Shown here piece by piece: positions 1 through 7,735 of a DNA stretch of 64,000 nucleotides. Every line of letters starts with the position of its first letter. Within the stretch, counting starts at the first letter, position 1. The DNA lies in the NCBI RefSeq assembly GCF_003054555.1, contig NZ_CP026304.1, forward strand, positions 1,860,001-1,924,000, in the 5' to 3' direction. The notes under the pieces were generated by a model. The model saw only the letters and a list, made by a program, of their open reading frames with translations, ran no database searches and was not told where the DNA came from. This DNA is from Streptomyces lunaelactis (GTDB lineage: Bacteria; Actinomycetota; Actinomycetes; Streptomycetales; Streptomycetaceae). Position numbers and translations under genes: made by a program.

Positions 1-1878
1 GATGTGCCCGGGTCCCTGCGGCGGGAAGAACCGCTTGAGCTGCTCGGGGTCGTCGGCGTTGTCGAAGACCAGCAGCCAGCGCGATGACGGGACTCCGCGC
101 CGCAGCAGGTCGATGGCCTCCGCGGACGCGGCCGCCATGTCCTCCCCGCCCTGGGCGCCGAGCCGGACGGCGAGTTCGGCGAGACCTGCGACCACGTCGT
201 CGGGCTGCTCGGAGGAGATCCACCACACCAGGTCGTAGTCGGCCATGAAGCGGTGGACGTACTCGAGCGCGACCTGGGTCTTGCCGACGCCGCCGAGTCC
301 GTACAGGGTCTGCGGCTGGGGCAGCACCGCGGCCACGGCCATGCCGCCGCCGAGCTGGTCGCGCATCCGCTCGAGCACCACGGAACGCCCGGTGAATCCG
401 GGGTTGCGGGGCGGCGCGTTCCAGATCTTCGGCACGGTGCCGGGGAAGCGCGGTCCTGGCGAGGCGCTGTCGGGGAGCTGGACCGGGCGGTCGAGCGCGC
501 GCAGCAGCGCGGTGGCGGCGTGCATCTCGTCGAGCCGGAAGAGATCGACCGGGTTGCGGTCGATGTAGGGGGTGCTGAGTCTGACGTCGCCGACCCGGAT
601 CGGCAGCAGATGGCGGCGGCCGCCGCCGGGGTCCTCGGCCGCGGCCCGCGACCAGACCTCCACCGCACGGGCGGACTTGAGATACGCGCTGGACAGCAGC
701 ACCACGGTGCGGGCGGCGTTCTCGGCGGCGAGCGCGTCCGTGCCGACCGGTTCACGCTCGACCGAGACATCCCGCGGCACGACGCGGAAGCCGGCCCGGG
801 TGAGGACGGACTCGACCCAGTCGGCCCACATACGGTTCTCGGCCACATAGCTGAGGAAGAGATCCGCGGGCAGCGCGGGACGGCGGCGGGTGAAGGCGTC
901 CCTGATCCGGAGCCTGATCTCCTCGCCGACCTGCGGCATCGAGGTGATGCGCTGCTCGGTGACGACGGAGGTGAGCCGTTCGAAGGCGGAGAGCAGGGAG
1001 TTGGTCAGGCCTGCTTCGTCGCCGAAGGTGGCGAGGGTCTCCTCGTACGCGTAGTAGGGGCGGTACGGAATCTCCACCGCGCCCCAGTAGGCGGTCTGTT
1101 CCTCGCCGGTGAGCCCGGAGGGGAAGCGGTCGAACTTCAGCCGGGCCAGCGCGCGTCCGGCGTCCGCCTTCTCCTTCTCGCCCTCGTCGATCCGCATCGG
1201 CACCGGGAAGATCTTGATGCCGCGGCCGCCGTACCGCTCGTCGATCTGCCGGGCCACCGCGGCGGCGCCGTCGATGGACTGGTCGCTGAGGGTGAAGCAG
1301 TCGACCAGGACGTCGGGCAGATGAACGGTGCAGATGTCGGCGATGTCGCTGAGTCCGGTACGGCTGTCGATGAGGACGTAGTCGTAGTTGGCCTTCATGT
1401 CGTCGCGCAGCGCGTCGAAGAAGTGGCCGCCGCCGAGCCGGTCGTAGAAGTTGTCCCAGTCGAAGGTGGAGACGGTCGCGGAGTACTCGCGGTTCTGCTT
1501 GCCGGCGGAGACGAAGTCGAGCGTGCCGCCGTCGGGGAACTCCCAGCCCAGGCTCTCGGGGGTGAGGGAGACCGCGTGCGGCTGGATGCGCGCGTAGTCG
1601 AGGTGCCAGTCGTCGCGGCGCGGCTCGGGGCTGGTCGCGGCCCAGGCGTACTCGGTGATCAGATCGATGACCCCGGTGGTGGCGCCGAGCGTCGAGGGGT
1701 CCAGGAAGGGGTGGAAGAAGCGGTGCAGGCCGGGCGCTTCCAGGTCCCAGTCGACCGCCAGGACCCGCTTGCCGTTCGCGGCCAGGATCCAGGCCACATT
1801 GGCCAGGGCCATCGTGCGGCCCGTACCTCCCTTGTACGAATAGAAGGTGACGATGCGTCCCTCACGACTGGCTGTCAT
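1..1878 (-). CDS. fxsT: FxSxx-COOH system ATPase/TIR/NB-ARC protein FxsT (C-terminus off the left edge)
   Basis: Partial; 626 residues are visible. Near residues 11-21 is a MinD/ParA-like P-loop, SYKGGTGRT, with Arg for the usual Lys. A TIR-like segment starts near residue 336 (ADLFLSYVAENRMWADW). An intact NB-ARC P-loop, YGLGGVGKTQ, lies near residue 530, followed by a Walker B-like LLVFDNADD. Proteins with this layout that I know from FxSxx loci end in TPR repeats; that part would lie beyond position 1. The ATG at 1878 overlaps the fxsC stop by 17 nt, so the two are translationally coupled. The role is unknown; by architecture it is a STAND-type sensor/effector paired with the modified FxsA peptide. 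Confidence 0.85.
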   Translation of the reverse strand, partial: MTASREGRIVTFYSYKGGTGRTMALANVAWILAANGKRVLAVDWDLEAPGLHRFFHPFLDPSTLGATTGVIDLITEYAWAATSPEPRRDDWHLDYARIQPHAVSLTPESLGWEFPDGGTLDFVSAGKQNREYSATVSTFDWDNFYDRLGGGHFFDALRDDMKANYDYVLIDSRTGLSDIADICTVHLPDVLVDCFTLSDQSIDGAAAVARQIDERYGGRGIKIFPVPMRIDEGEKEKADAGRALARLKFDRFPSGLTGEEQTAYWGAVEIPYRPYYAYEETLATFGDEAGLTNSLLSAFERLTSVVTEQRITSMPQVGEEIRLRIRDAFTRRRPALPADLFLSYVAENRMWADWVESVLTRAGFRVVPRDVSVEREPVGTDALAAENAARTVVLLSSAYLKSARAVEVWSRAAAEDPGGGRRHLLPIRVGDVRLSTPYIDRNPVDLFRLDEMHAATALLRALDRPVQLPDSASPGPRFPGTVPKIWNAPPRNPGFTGRSVVLERMRDQLGGGMAVAAVLPQPQTLYGLGGVGKTQVALEYVHRFMADYDLVWWISSEQPDDVVAGLAELAVRLGAQGGEDMAAASAEAIDLLRRGVPSSRWLLVFDNADDPEQLKRFFPPQGPGHI

Positions 1879-3196
1879 CCGTGTCCTCCGCATCCGGGGC
1901 GATGTCATGCGTGGGCGGCACGTAGTGGGTGGTGCCGTACTCGGCCATCGGGCCGCGCAGCCGGGGGCGTTCGCGGGGCGCCGCGCCGGGCGGCACCGCC
2001 GGCGGGAAGGCCTCGGCGTGCCGCAGGTACTCCTGGGCCGCCGCCTCCGCCACCTGCGGCAGGATCTGGCCGAAGGCCTCCATGCTGAGCACGCCCTTGG
2101 CGGCGGCCCGGCAGGCGGCCCGGCCCTGGCGCATCTGGTGCGGCATGGTCCGTTCCAGCTTCTCGACCAGCTCGGCCTCCGATATTCGGCTCTGCGGGTC
2201 GTCGCGGTTCCAGGGGACGACGACGCTCACCCAGGGGCGGTTCTCCGCGTCGAAGGCGGCGAGCCGCCGGCGCCGTTCGTCGTCCTCCAGCGCCCAGCGG
2301 TCGACGAGAAGTATCTCGGGCCGGGTGGGCGGCAGGCTGATGTCGGGCGGTGTCTCATGGTCGAAGGAGGAGACCGTCGGCTGGTAGTTGAGGGAGCGCA
2401 CCAGGTCCTGGGCGACATACGCCAACGGCCGTGCGGAGTCCGGGTGGTAGGGATTCCAGTCCTGGGACTGCTTGCCGTAGTAGTCAAAGGCGCGCCCTTC
2501 GGGCAGATCGTGCTGGGTGGGCGCGGCGACGGTCACATGCATCGGGCGGGGACCGCCGGTGGGCCTGCCGAAGGCGCTGGGCGCCTGCCGGTAGTCGACC
2601 GGGCTGCCGGAACCGACGCGCGTAGTGTCGGCGACGCTGACGATGCGTTTGGCGAGTTCATAGACGGCAGCCTCGTACTCCTCGGCGAATATGCGGAGTT
2701 TGATCAGCCCGTAGAGCCCGTCGGTCACATAGCGGTCACCGAAGGCGCGGTGGTTGAACTGCAACCGCTCGGCGGGGCCCGGGAGTTGCTCCGGCGGCAT
2801 CGGCACCCACAGCGCGGGCACGATCGCCTCCGCCGGCCGGTTGCTCTTGGCATGGTGGTAGATCGCGCGCTGGGCGAAGGCGTACCACTCCTTGCCGCAC
2901 ATCTCGCTGGCGAAGTACCGCGGCGAGAAGAGCGGGACGAACACCCGGCAGGTGGCCAGTACTTCACCCAGCCGCTCCGACCAGCCCTCCCCCGAGCGGA
3001 TCTCCCGGTCCATGAACCCCGCGGGCGCGCCGGCCGGCAGATCGGTCATGGCCATCACATGGCCGCACAGATCACGGAATAACCGCTCGACCCACATGTC
3101 GGGATCCGGGCCGCCTGCCCCGTACCGCGGCGTATGCGCATAACTCAAGAAGAAGTACGGCCGATGATCCGCCGCTCTCTGCGATGAATCTGCCAC
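1862..3196 (-). CDS. fxsC: TIR-like protein FxsC
   Basis: 444 aa from the GTG at 3196; the frame stays open to 3238 but has no convincing start there. An N-terminal TIR-like domain begins HRPYFFLSYAHTPRY. The segment LFSPRYFASEMCGKEW places Glu103 where NAD-cleaving TIR domains carry their catalytic Glu. The C-terminal third (VPWNRDDPQS, then an Ala-rich helical tail) fits the FxsC C-terminal family as I know it. It lies in the FxSxx-COOH locus and overlaps fxsT. Enzyme activity is not established. The 367-nt gap to fxsB suggests its own promoter or a small intervening gene. Confidence 0.85.
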   Translation of the reverse strand: MADSSQRAADHRPYFFLSYAHTPRYGAGGPDPDMWVERLFRDLCGHVMAMTDLPAGAPAGFMDREIRSGEGWSERLGEVLATCRVFVPLFSPRYFASEMCGKEWYAFAQRAIYHHAKSNRPAEAIVPALWVPMPPEQLPGPAERLQFNHRAFGDRYVTDGLYGLIKLRIFAEEYEAAVYELAKRIVSVADTTRVGSGSPVDYRQAPSAFGRPTGGPRPMHVTVAAPTQHDLPEGRAFDYYGKQSQDWNPYHPDSARPLAYVAQDLVRSLNYQPTVSSFDHETPPDISLPPTRPEILLVDRWALEDDERRRRLAAFDAENRPWVSVVVPWNRDDPQSRISEAELVEKLERTMPHQMRQGRAACRAAAKGVLSMEAFGQILPQVAEAAAQEYLRHAEAFPPAVPPGAAPRERPRLRGPMAEYGTTHYVPPTHDIAPDAEDTDDSQS

Positions 3197-3320
3197 ACGA
3201 CCCCCGTCCTGTGTGAACGCCCGAACCCACACCCACAAGCGAGAAGGCTGCGAGCGAATTAATCATTACGGAGCCGGTCACTCTCCATCCCCCCGACGTT
3301 CAGTCAATCAACACCGCTTT

Positions 3321-3548
3321 TCAGTCATCCTCCGGTTCTATGCCCTCGCACCCGGCCCACTGATTGTCCCCACCAGGTCGCTGCACCACACAACGATAGG
3401 TGTGCGGGCACGCTCCGGTCCGGTATTCGGCGAGATCAATTGCGTTATGTACGGACTCGGCCAACCGGCCCATCCCCCGACCGCAGGAGATCGCGGTACC
3501 GATGGCCGGCAAGTCCGCCCGGAAGAGTGCCGACTGCACGGGTGTCAT
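3321..3548 (-). CDS. Possible 75-aa protein between fxsB and fxsC
   Basis: An open frame with ATG at 3548, 15 nt after the fxsB stop and co-directional with fxsB and fxsC. It has four Cys (SCGRG, GACPH, YRCVV, AGCEG) and an acidic end, EPEDD. By hand count about two thirds of third positions are G or C, well below neighbouring genes, and the upstream ACGGGGT is a weak ribosome site. I recognise no family. It fills most of the otherwise empty stretch 3197-3563, so it is either a small accessory gene or chance coding in low-GC spacer. Confidence 0.3.
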   Translation of the reverse strand: MTPVQSALFRADLPAIGTAISCGRGMGRLAESVHNAIDLAEYRTGACPHTYRCVVQRPGGDNQWAGCEGIEPEDD

Positions 3549-3563
3549 ACCCCGTATCCGGGC

Positions 3564-5771
3564 TCAGCCACAGTCCAGTTCTTTCCACATCGCGTCCAGC
3601 AGCCGCTGCCCGCTGACGGTCAGTTCGGCCGCGCGCTCCAGGGTCTCCAGCGCGCGCCCGGCCTGTTCGGCCGCGGCCGGCTCGAAGGCCGCGAGGCCCA
3701 CGCGTTCGTACGCCCCCGCCAGCAGCTCGGAGACCGGCACCGGAGCGTTCCGCCAGGGCGCCGGGTGGGTCCACCAGCCGTCCTGCGCGTAGAGGTCCGC
3801 GACGTCGACCAGGGCGTGCAGCTTGGCCCGGCGGAATCCGCGCAGCAGCGCGGGTGCCAGCTCCTCGGGCCTGCCGGGCACCGCGAGGCCGAGCGCTCCA
3901 TAGCCGTGCCGGAGCACCGACGGCTCGCCCGCGACCAGCGGTGTCACGGTGGTCAGACAGTCGGCGGCCTCGGTGGCCTGCTCGGGTACGGCCTGCCGCA
4001 GCAGGCGCCAGGCCGCCGCCAGCCGGCCGCTCCAGTCGGCCGCCTCGCGAGCGCCGAGCCGCTCCCGTACGGGTGCGCCGAAGCTGTCCCGGTACGGGTC
4101 GAGGTCGTCGAGCCGCAGAGCGGGCGCCCCGTCGTCGCCGAGCCTGCGCACGGGCCGCCAGTCGCCGCTGTCCTCACCGGGGCGTACCTGCCAGGGCTCG
4201 CGGCCGTCCACCCGCATCTGGAACCCCTTCCCGGCCACGCGCACCTCGGCCTCGCCGTGCTCCGGTGAGCCCGTGGGCCGCAGCTCCCCGAGCGTGGGCA
4301 GCACGAGCCTGCCGTCCCGGTACGGCACCCGGACGGGGACCTCGAGCCCGCCCCGTACGACCGCCGCGGCGAGATACGACGGCAGCCGCAGCGCGAGCCC
4401 GGCAGCCGTGGGCAGCCCCTCGCGCAGCGCGGCCAGACAGTCCTGCAGCCACGTGTAGGTGTACGGGTGAGCGAATACGGCGTCGAGCGCGTCGGAGCGC
4501 TCCTCCAGGGCACACGCCAGCTCCCAGGCCTCGTCCCAGGCCTCGCCGCCCCGCCCGTCGAGCTCCAGATGGACGTCGGCGAGCAGATTGCGGGTCACGT
4601 CCTGGTGCTCGGCCATCAGCACTCCGGGATCTGTGACCGCGGGCGAGACGGTGGCGGCGGCCGTGCGCTCCTCGATGCCGCGGATGAGCGCTTCGAGGTC
4701 GGCGCAGTACACGGAGGTGTTGTCGAAGTCGTTCCGGGAGCTGTAGCGGTGGGTGTAGAGCCCGCCGCCGCAGGACCGTACGACCGGGCACTGGCGGCAG
4801 GTCTCGCTCACTCCGGCGAGCCCCTGCTGGCGTGCTCTGACTCCGGGGTGGGCCGCGACCTCGTCGAAGGGGTGCGTGAAGACGTCGAATCCGGTGGCGG
4901 CGGCGCCTTCGTAGGCGCTCTTGAGCGAGTCGACCTGCTCCAGGGTGCCGTCGGTCTCGACGACGACGAGGTCGGTGGGGGCGAGGCCGAGGGATTCGGT
5001 GAGGCTGGGGCCGCCGCCGAGGGTGGAGAGTACGGATTCGAAGAGCCGCACCGGCACCTTCCGGCCCTGCTGGTCCCAGCGGTCGAAGATCGCGAGGATC
5101 CAGTCGGCATAGGCGGTGGGCGAGCCGTCCGGGCGCGCCGGCGGGGCGTCCCAGGTCGCGTGCGGCAGCAGAAAGTCGATGCGCGGGGGGTCCAGGTCGG
5201 TGAGCGCGTCGTACACGGCGATCGGGTCGTTGGCCACGTCGATGGTGCAGAGCAGACCGAGGTAGAGGTGGCGGTAGCGCTCCTGACGGAGCAGATCGAC
5301 GGCTCTCAGGACCAGGGGGTGACTGGTGCGGCCGTCCGCGAAGCGGCGATGGCGGTCATTCGCGCGTCGGTCGCCGTCGAGTGAGATCCCGACCCTGACG
5401 TCGTACTCGCTGAAGAGGTCGAGGTAGCGGGGGCTGAGCTGAAGGCCGTTCGTATGGATCCGGAGATCGAGGCCGGCGACTGTGTCGAGGGCCGCAGTGA
5501 GCTCCTCGCAGACGCGTCGCAGTCGTGCGGGCCCTGCCAGAAGAGGCTCCCCTCCGTGCAGGATCACTGACACGGAGGGCAGGGCATGACTCTTGGCATG
5601 CTCGGCCAGTCGCAGAGCTGTCCAGGAAATCGCTTCGTCAGAGATTGCCTTCGGGCGGGTACGCCAGCTCTGATCAGCGTGTTCGTAGATATAGCAGTGG
5701 TCACATGCAAGATCACATCTGCTGTGGACCTTTAAGACGATCTCGCGGAATGGGACCAGGGGTCCAGTCAT
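3564..5771 (-). CDS. fxsB: Radical SAM/SPASM cyclophane-forming peptide maturase FxsB
   Basis: 735 aa. The radical SAM cluster motif is C19-x3-C23-x2-C26 (SRCDLACDHCY). A SPASM-type Cys cluster (CRQCPVVRSC...YCADLE) lies at about residues 320-360. FxsB-family enzymes crosslink the Phe ring to the Ser beta-carbon in the C-terminal FxS motif of FxsA, giving a three-residue cyclophane. The last ~300 residues resemble the HExxH peptide-modifying domain, but where active relatives have HExxH this protein reads RGFRR (about residue 640), agreeing with the 'inactivated metallohydrolase extension' described for FxsB. It starts 9 nt after the fxsA stop, so the two are one operon. Confidence 0.93.
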   Translation of the reverse strand: MTGPLVPFREIVLKVHSRCDLACDHCYIYEHADQSWRTRPKAISDEAISWTALRLAEHAKSHALPSVSVILHGGEPLLAGPARLRRVCEELTAALDTVAGLDLRIHTNGLQLSPRYLDLFSEYDVRVGISLDGDRRANDRHRRFADGRTSHPLVLRAVDLLRQERYRHLYLGLLCTIDVANDPIAVYDALTDLDPPRIDFLLPHATWDAPPARPDGSPTAYADWILAIFDRWDQQGRKVPVRLFESVLSTLGGGPSLTESLGLAPTDLVVVETDGTLEQVDSLKSAYEGAAATGFDVFTHPFDEVAAHPGVRARQQGLAGVSETCRQCPVVRSCGGGLYTHRYSSRNDFDNTSVYCADLEALIRGIEERTAAATVSPAVTDPGVLMAEHQDVTRNLLADVHLELDGRGGEAWDEAWELACALEERSDALDAVFAHPYTYTWLQDCLAALREGLPTAAGLALRLPSYLAAAVVRGGLEVPVRVPYRDGRLVLPTLGELRPTGSPEHGEAEVRVAGKGFQMRVDGREPWQVRPGEDSGDWRPVRRLGDDGAPALRLDDLDPYRDSFGAPVRERLGAREAADWSGRLAAAWRLLRQAVPEQATEAADCLTTVTPLVAGEPSVLRHGYGALGLAVPGRPEELAPALLRGFRRAKLHALVDVADLYAQDGWWTHPAPWRNAPVPVSELLAGAYERVGLAAFEPAAAEQAGRALETLERAAELTVSGQRLLDAMWKELDCG

Positions 5772-5780
5772 TCCGCCAGT

Positions 5781-5945
5781 CTAGAGCGCGGAGTTGAAGG
5801 TCGACGCCCGCGGAGTGCGGTCCGTGGAGGCGGGGAGCACGCGTGCCAGCTTCCGGGCGGCATCGGCACCTCGCACGTCGATCTGTGCCAGCGGGACGCG
5901 ATTCTTCTTCGCAGCGGCGAAGGAGGCGGAGGTCTGAAACGTCAT
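5781..5945 (-). CDS. fxsA: FxSxx-COOH RiPP precursor peptide FxsA
   Basis: 54 aa. ATG at 5945 is preceded by AAGGACGG at good spacing. The leader begins MTFQTSASFAAAKKNRVPL and the peptide ends STFNSAL-stop, exactly the F-x-S-x-x-COOH signature that defines the family, with F50 and S52 as predicted crosslinked residues. Its stop lies 9 nt before fxsB. No transporter or protease gene is in the locus, so export and leader removal are unclear. An upstream start at 6089 is open but would read through the promoter and direct repeats. Confidence 0.92.
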   Translation of the reverse strand: MTFQTSASFAAAKKNRVPLAQIDVRGADAARKLARVLPASTDRTPRASTFNSAL

Positions 5946-5963
5946 GAGGGGCCGTCCTTGATG

Positions 5964-5987
5964 TTGTGTCCAGCATTGTGTCCAGCA
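5964..5987. repeat. Perfect tandem 12-bp direct repeat upstream of fxsA
   Basis: TTGTGTCCAGCA occurs twice head to tail (5964-5975 and 5976-5987), beginning 19 nt upstream of the fxsA start. Tandem direct repeats this close to a start commonly bind a regulator; no regulator gene lies in the visible locus. It lies in the 214-bp divergent gap between fxsA and the SLATT gene, so it could affect both. Confidence 0.6.
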
Positions 5988-6159
5988 CAGATACCACGCA
6001 CCGTTGCGATGCCGGCGGCACGACTTTACTCTCATGGCCACTTGCAGCAACTCAGCGCGTGGAGATGCATCAAAAGCGTTGCGCCGCATTCTCGCAGGAC
6101 AGTACGGAACAAGCCATTCCGCCTAAAGAGTGAAGACAAAACTGCAGACGGGGGTGCGC

Positions 6160-7092
6160 ATGACCGATTTTCACGGCCCACTGCACAGCATGGTCTTCCG
6201 TAACACTGATCTGCCTGTTCTCTTCCATCGCGCCGACAGCGTGGCGATCGCGCGCCAGCGCGAGGCCGTGGGCGCCACCCGCCACCAGCTGCTGCTCCTG
6301 GTCCTGGGCGCGGCTCTGGCGGCGCTGCCGTCCTCGTGGCAGCTCGGCGACTCCTTCCAACTCGCGGGCGCACTCAGCGCGTTGGCGTACGCCGGGGTGC
6401 TGACGCTCAGCTACCGCTCCTCCCGCCGCAGAGCAAAGTCGCATTGGCAACTCAACCGCTCCGCCGCGGAGTTCATCAGATCCATGTGCTGGCGCTACGC
6501 CGTTCATGGAGCGCCCTTCGACTCCAACTCCACCGACGCCGACGAACTGTTCGTCATCCGCCTGGAGGAAGGACTGCGGGAGCTGGCCAAGGTCGGCTGG
6601 GAGGACCCGCGCGAGAGCGACGGGGAGGTGGCCGCCGCGGACCTGATCACCACTCCCATGCGGCGGCTGCGCGCGAAGACGTTCAGCATCCGCAAGGAGA
6701 CGTACGTCAGGGACCGGCTGATCGAGCAGCGCAACTGGTACCACCGCCGCACGGAGATCTCCCGTCGCGCCACCACGTTCTGGTCCGCCTCGATCGGTCT
6801 GCTCACCCTGCTCGCACTGTTCTTCGCGCTGCTGCGGACCTTCTCGCTCGCCGAATCGGCCGGTGTGGTGGGTCTGTTGTCGGCAGCGGCGGCCGCGTGT
6901 CTGGCGTGGAGCGAGATCCGGCGTCATCAACCCCTCATCGCCGCCCACTCCTTGGTCGAGGAGGACCTCGCGGCGATGCACACGGCGATGGAGACCACGG
7001 TGACCGATGTGGAGTGGGGGTCGGCGGTGTACGAGACCGAGCGCATCGTCTCGCCGCAGCACACCGACTGGCTTGTCAGGCACCGGAGTTGA
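6160..7092 (+). CDS. Tandem SLATT (DUF4231-like) membrane protein
   Basis: 310 aa from the ATG at 6160, with GACGGGGG upstream; a GTG at 6130 is open but less well placed. There are two separate pairs of membrane helices: about residues 42-80 (HQLLLLVLGAALAALPSSW, then LAGALSALAYAGVLTLSY) and about 205-250 (TTFWSASIGLLTLLALFF onward). Each is linked to the W..R.xAE..R...WRY-type and Y..R....RA segments typical of SLATT domains. SLATT proteins are predicted pore-forming effectors in nucleotide-signal conflict systems. The gene diverges from fxsA and converges on a SLOG-domain gene. Confidence 0.75.
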   Translation: MTDFHGPLHSMVFRNTDLPVLFHRADSVAIARQREAVGATRHQLLLLVLGAALAALPSSWQLGDSFQLAGALSALAYAGVLTLSYRSSRRRAKSHWQLNRSAAEFIRSMCWRYAVHGAPFDSNSTDADELFVIRLEEGLRELAKVGWEDPRESDGEVAAADLITTPMRRLRAKTFSIRKETYVRDRLIEQRNWYHRRTEISRRATTFWSASIGLLTLLALFFALLRTFSLAESAGVVGLLSAAAAACLAWSEIRRHQPLIAAHSLVEEDLAAMHTAMETTVTDVEWGSAVYETERIVSPQHTDWLVRHRS

Positions 7093-7113
7093 TGGAGTAT
7101 CACTCATGGCCGA

Positions 7114-7593
7114 TCATGAGCGTTCGAGGCCCTCGCGCCAGATGACCGTCACGGGTTTGCCGAGGTCGCGCGCATAGCGGACGATGTCGCCCGTGCCGCC
7201 CAGGCCGCGGGCCGGGCGGCCGTCCCAGACCGCCAGGAGGCGGTCGCAGTTGTCGGCGATATAGGCGCCGGCCGCGTAGTACGCCTCGTCGGTGGAGTAC
7301 GGGAAGGAGAGCTGGACCTCCCGGGTCGCCCTGCCCCTGAGGTACTGGTAGCGGGCGAGCTCGTCCGGGACCGTGAAGCCGTCCTCGTAGTCACCGCTGG
7401 GGATGACCACGGTCAGCTCCGCGCCGCAGGCCAGGGCGATGTCCGCGAAGAGCTGGTCGGCGCCCGCCGCGAGGCTGGAGAGGGCCTCCATCGAGCCCTC
7501 GTGGCCGCAGAGCACCGCGCGCATCACGGCGCGGATATGGGCATGGGCCTCGGGGGGAATGCCTCGGTGGCCGGTCACTCCAATGCGTTTCAC
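7114..7593 (-). CDS. SLOG-domain protein (predicted nucleotide-ligand sensor)
   Basis: 159 aa from the GTG at 7593. The Rossmann-like SLOG features are GVTGHRG near the N-terminus, SLAAGADQLFADIALACGA with the GAD turn, and the late AVWDGRPARGLGGTGDIV glycine-rich strand. SLOG proteins bind or generate nucleotide-derived ligands and are often encoded beside SLATT effectors. Here it is convergent with the SLATT gene (22 nt between stops) rather than co-directional, so they are not one transcript. Ligand unknown. Confidence 0.75.
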   Translation of the reverse strand: MKRIGVTGHRGIPPEAHAHIRAVMRAVLCGHEGSMEALSSLAAGADQLFADIALACGAELTVVIPSGDYEDGFTVPDELARYQYLRGRATREVQLSFPYSTDEAYYAAGAYIADNCDRLLAVWDGRPARGLGGTGDIVRYARDLGKPVTVIWREGLERS

Positions 7594-7660
7594 TGAACCG
7601 CGCCCCCGTTTCTCCGGTGCCCGACCGCTCTGACATCCTCTCAAAAGGGAGAGCGACGTC

Positions 7661-7692
7661 GAGCCCCCGTCCGTATCACAGGACGGGGGCTC
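7661..7692 (-). terminator. Terminator hairpin after the protease gene
   Basis: Perfect 12-bp stem GAGCCCCCGTCC / GGACGGGGGCTC with an 8-nt loop, between the protease stop (7736) and the SLOG start. Confidence 0.75.
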
Positions 7693-7735
7693 GACTGCTG
7701 TCGACGGCTGTCGGCCGCGGAAGTGGTGCGTCAGG

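Noticed and set aside
253..2088. Long plus-strand open frame (611 codons) opposite fxsT and fxsC
   Set aside because: Low-complexity Val/Gly/Asp-rich translation mirrors the strong GC bias of the minus-strand genes, whose P-loops and TIR motifs are recognisable.
6070..7107. Minus-strand open frame opposite the SLATT gene
   Set aside because: No family motifs, and the plus strand has membrane helices and domain signatures.
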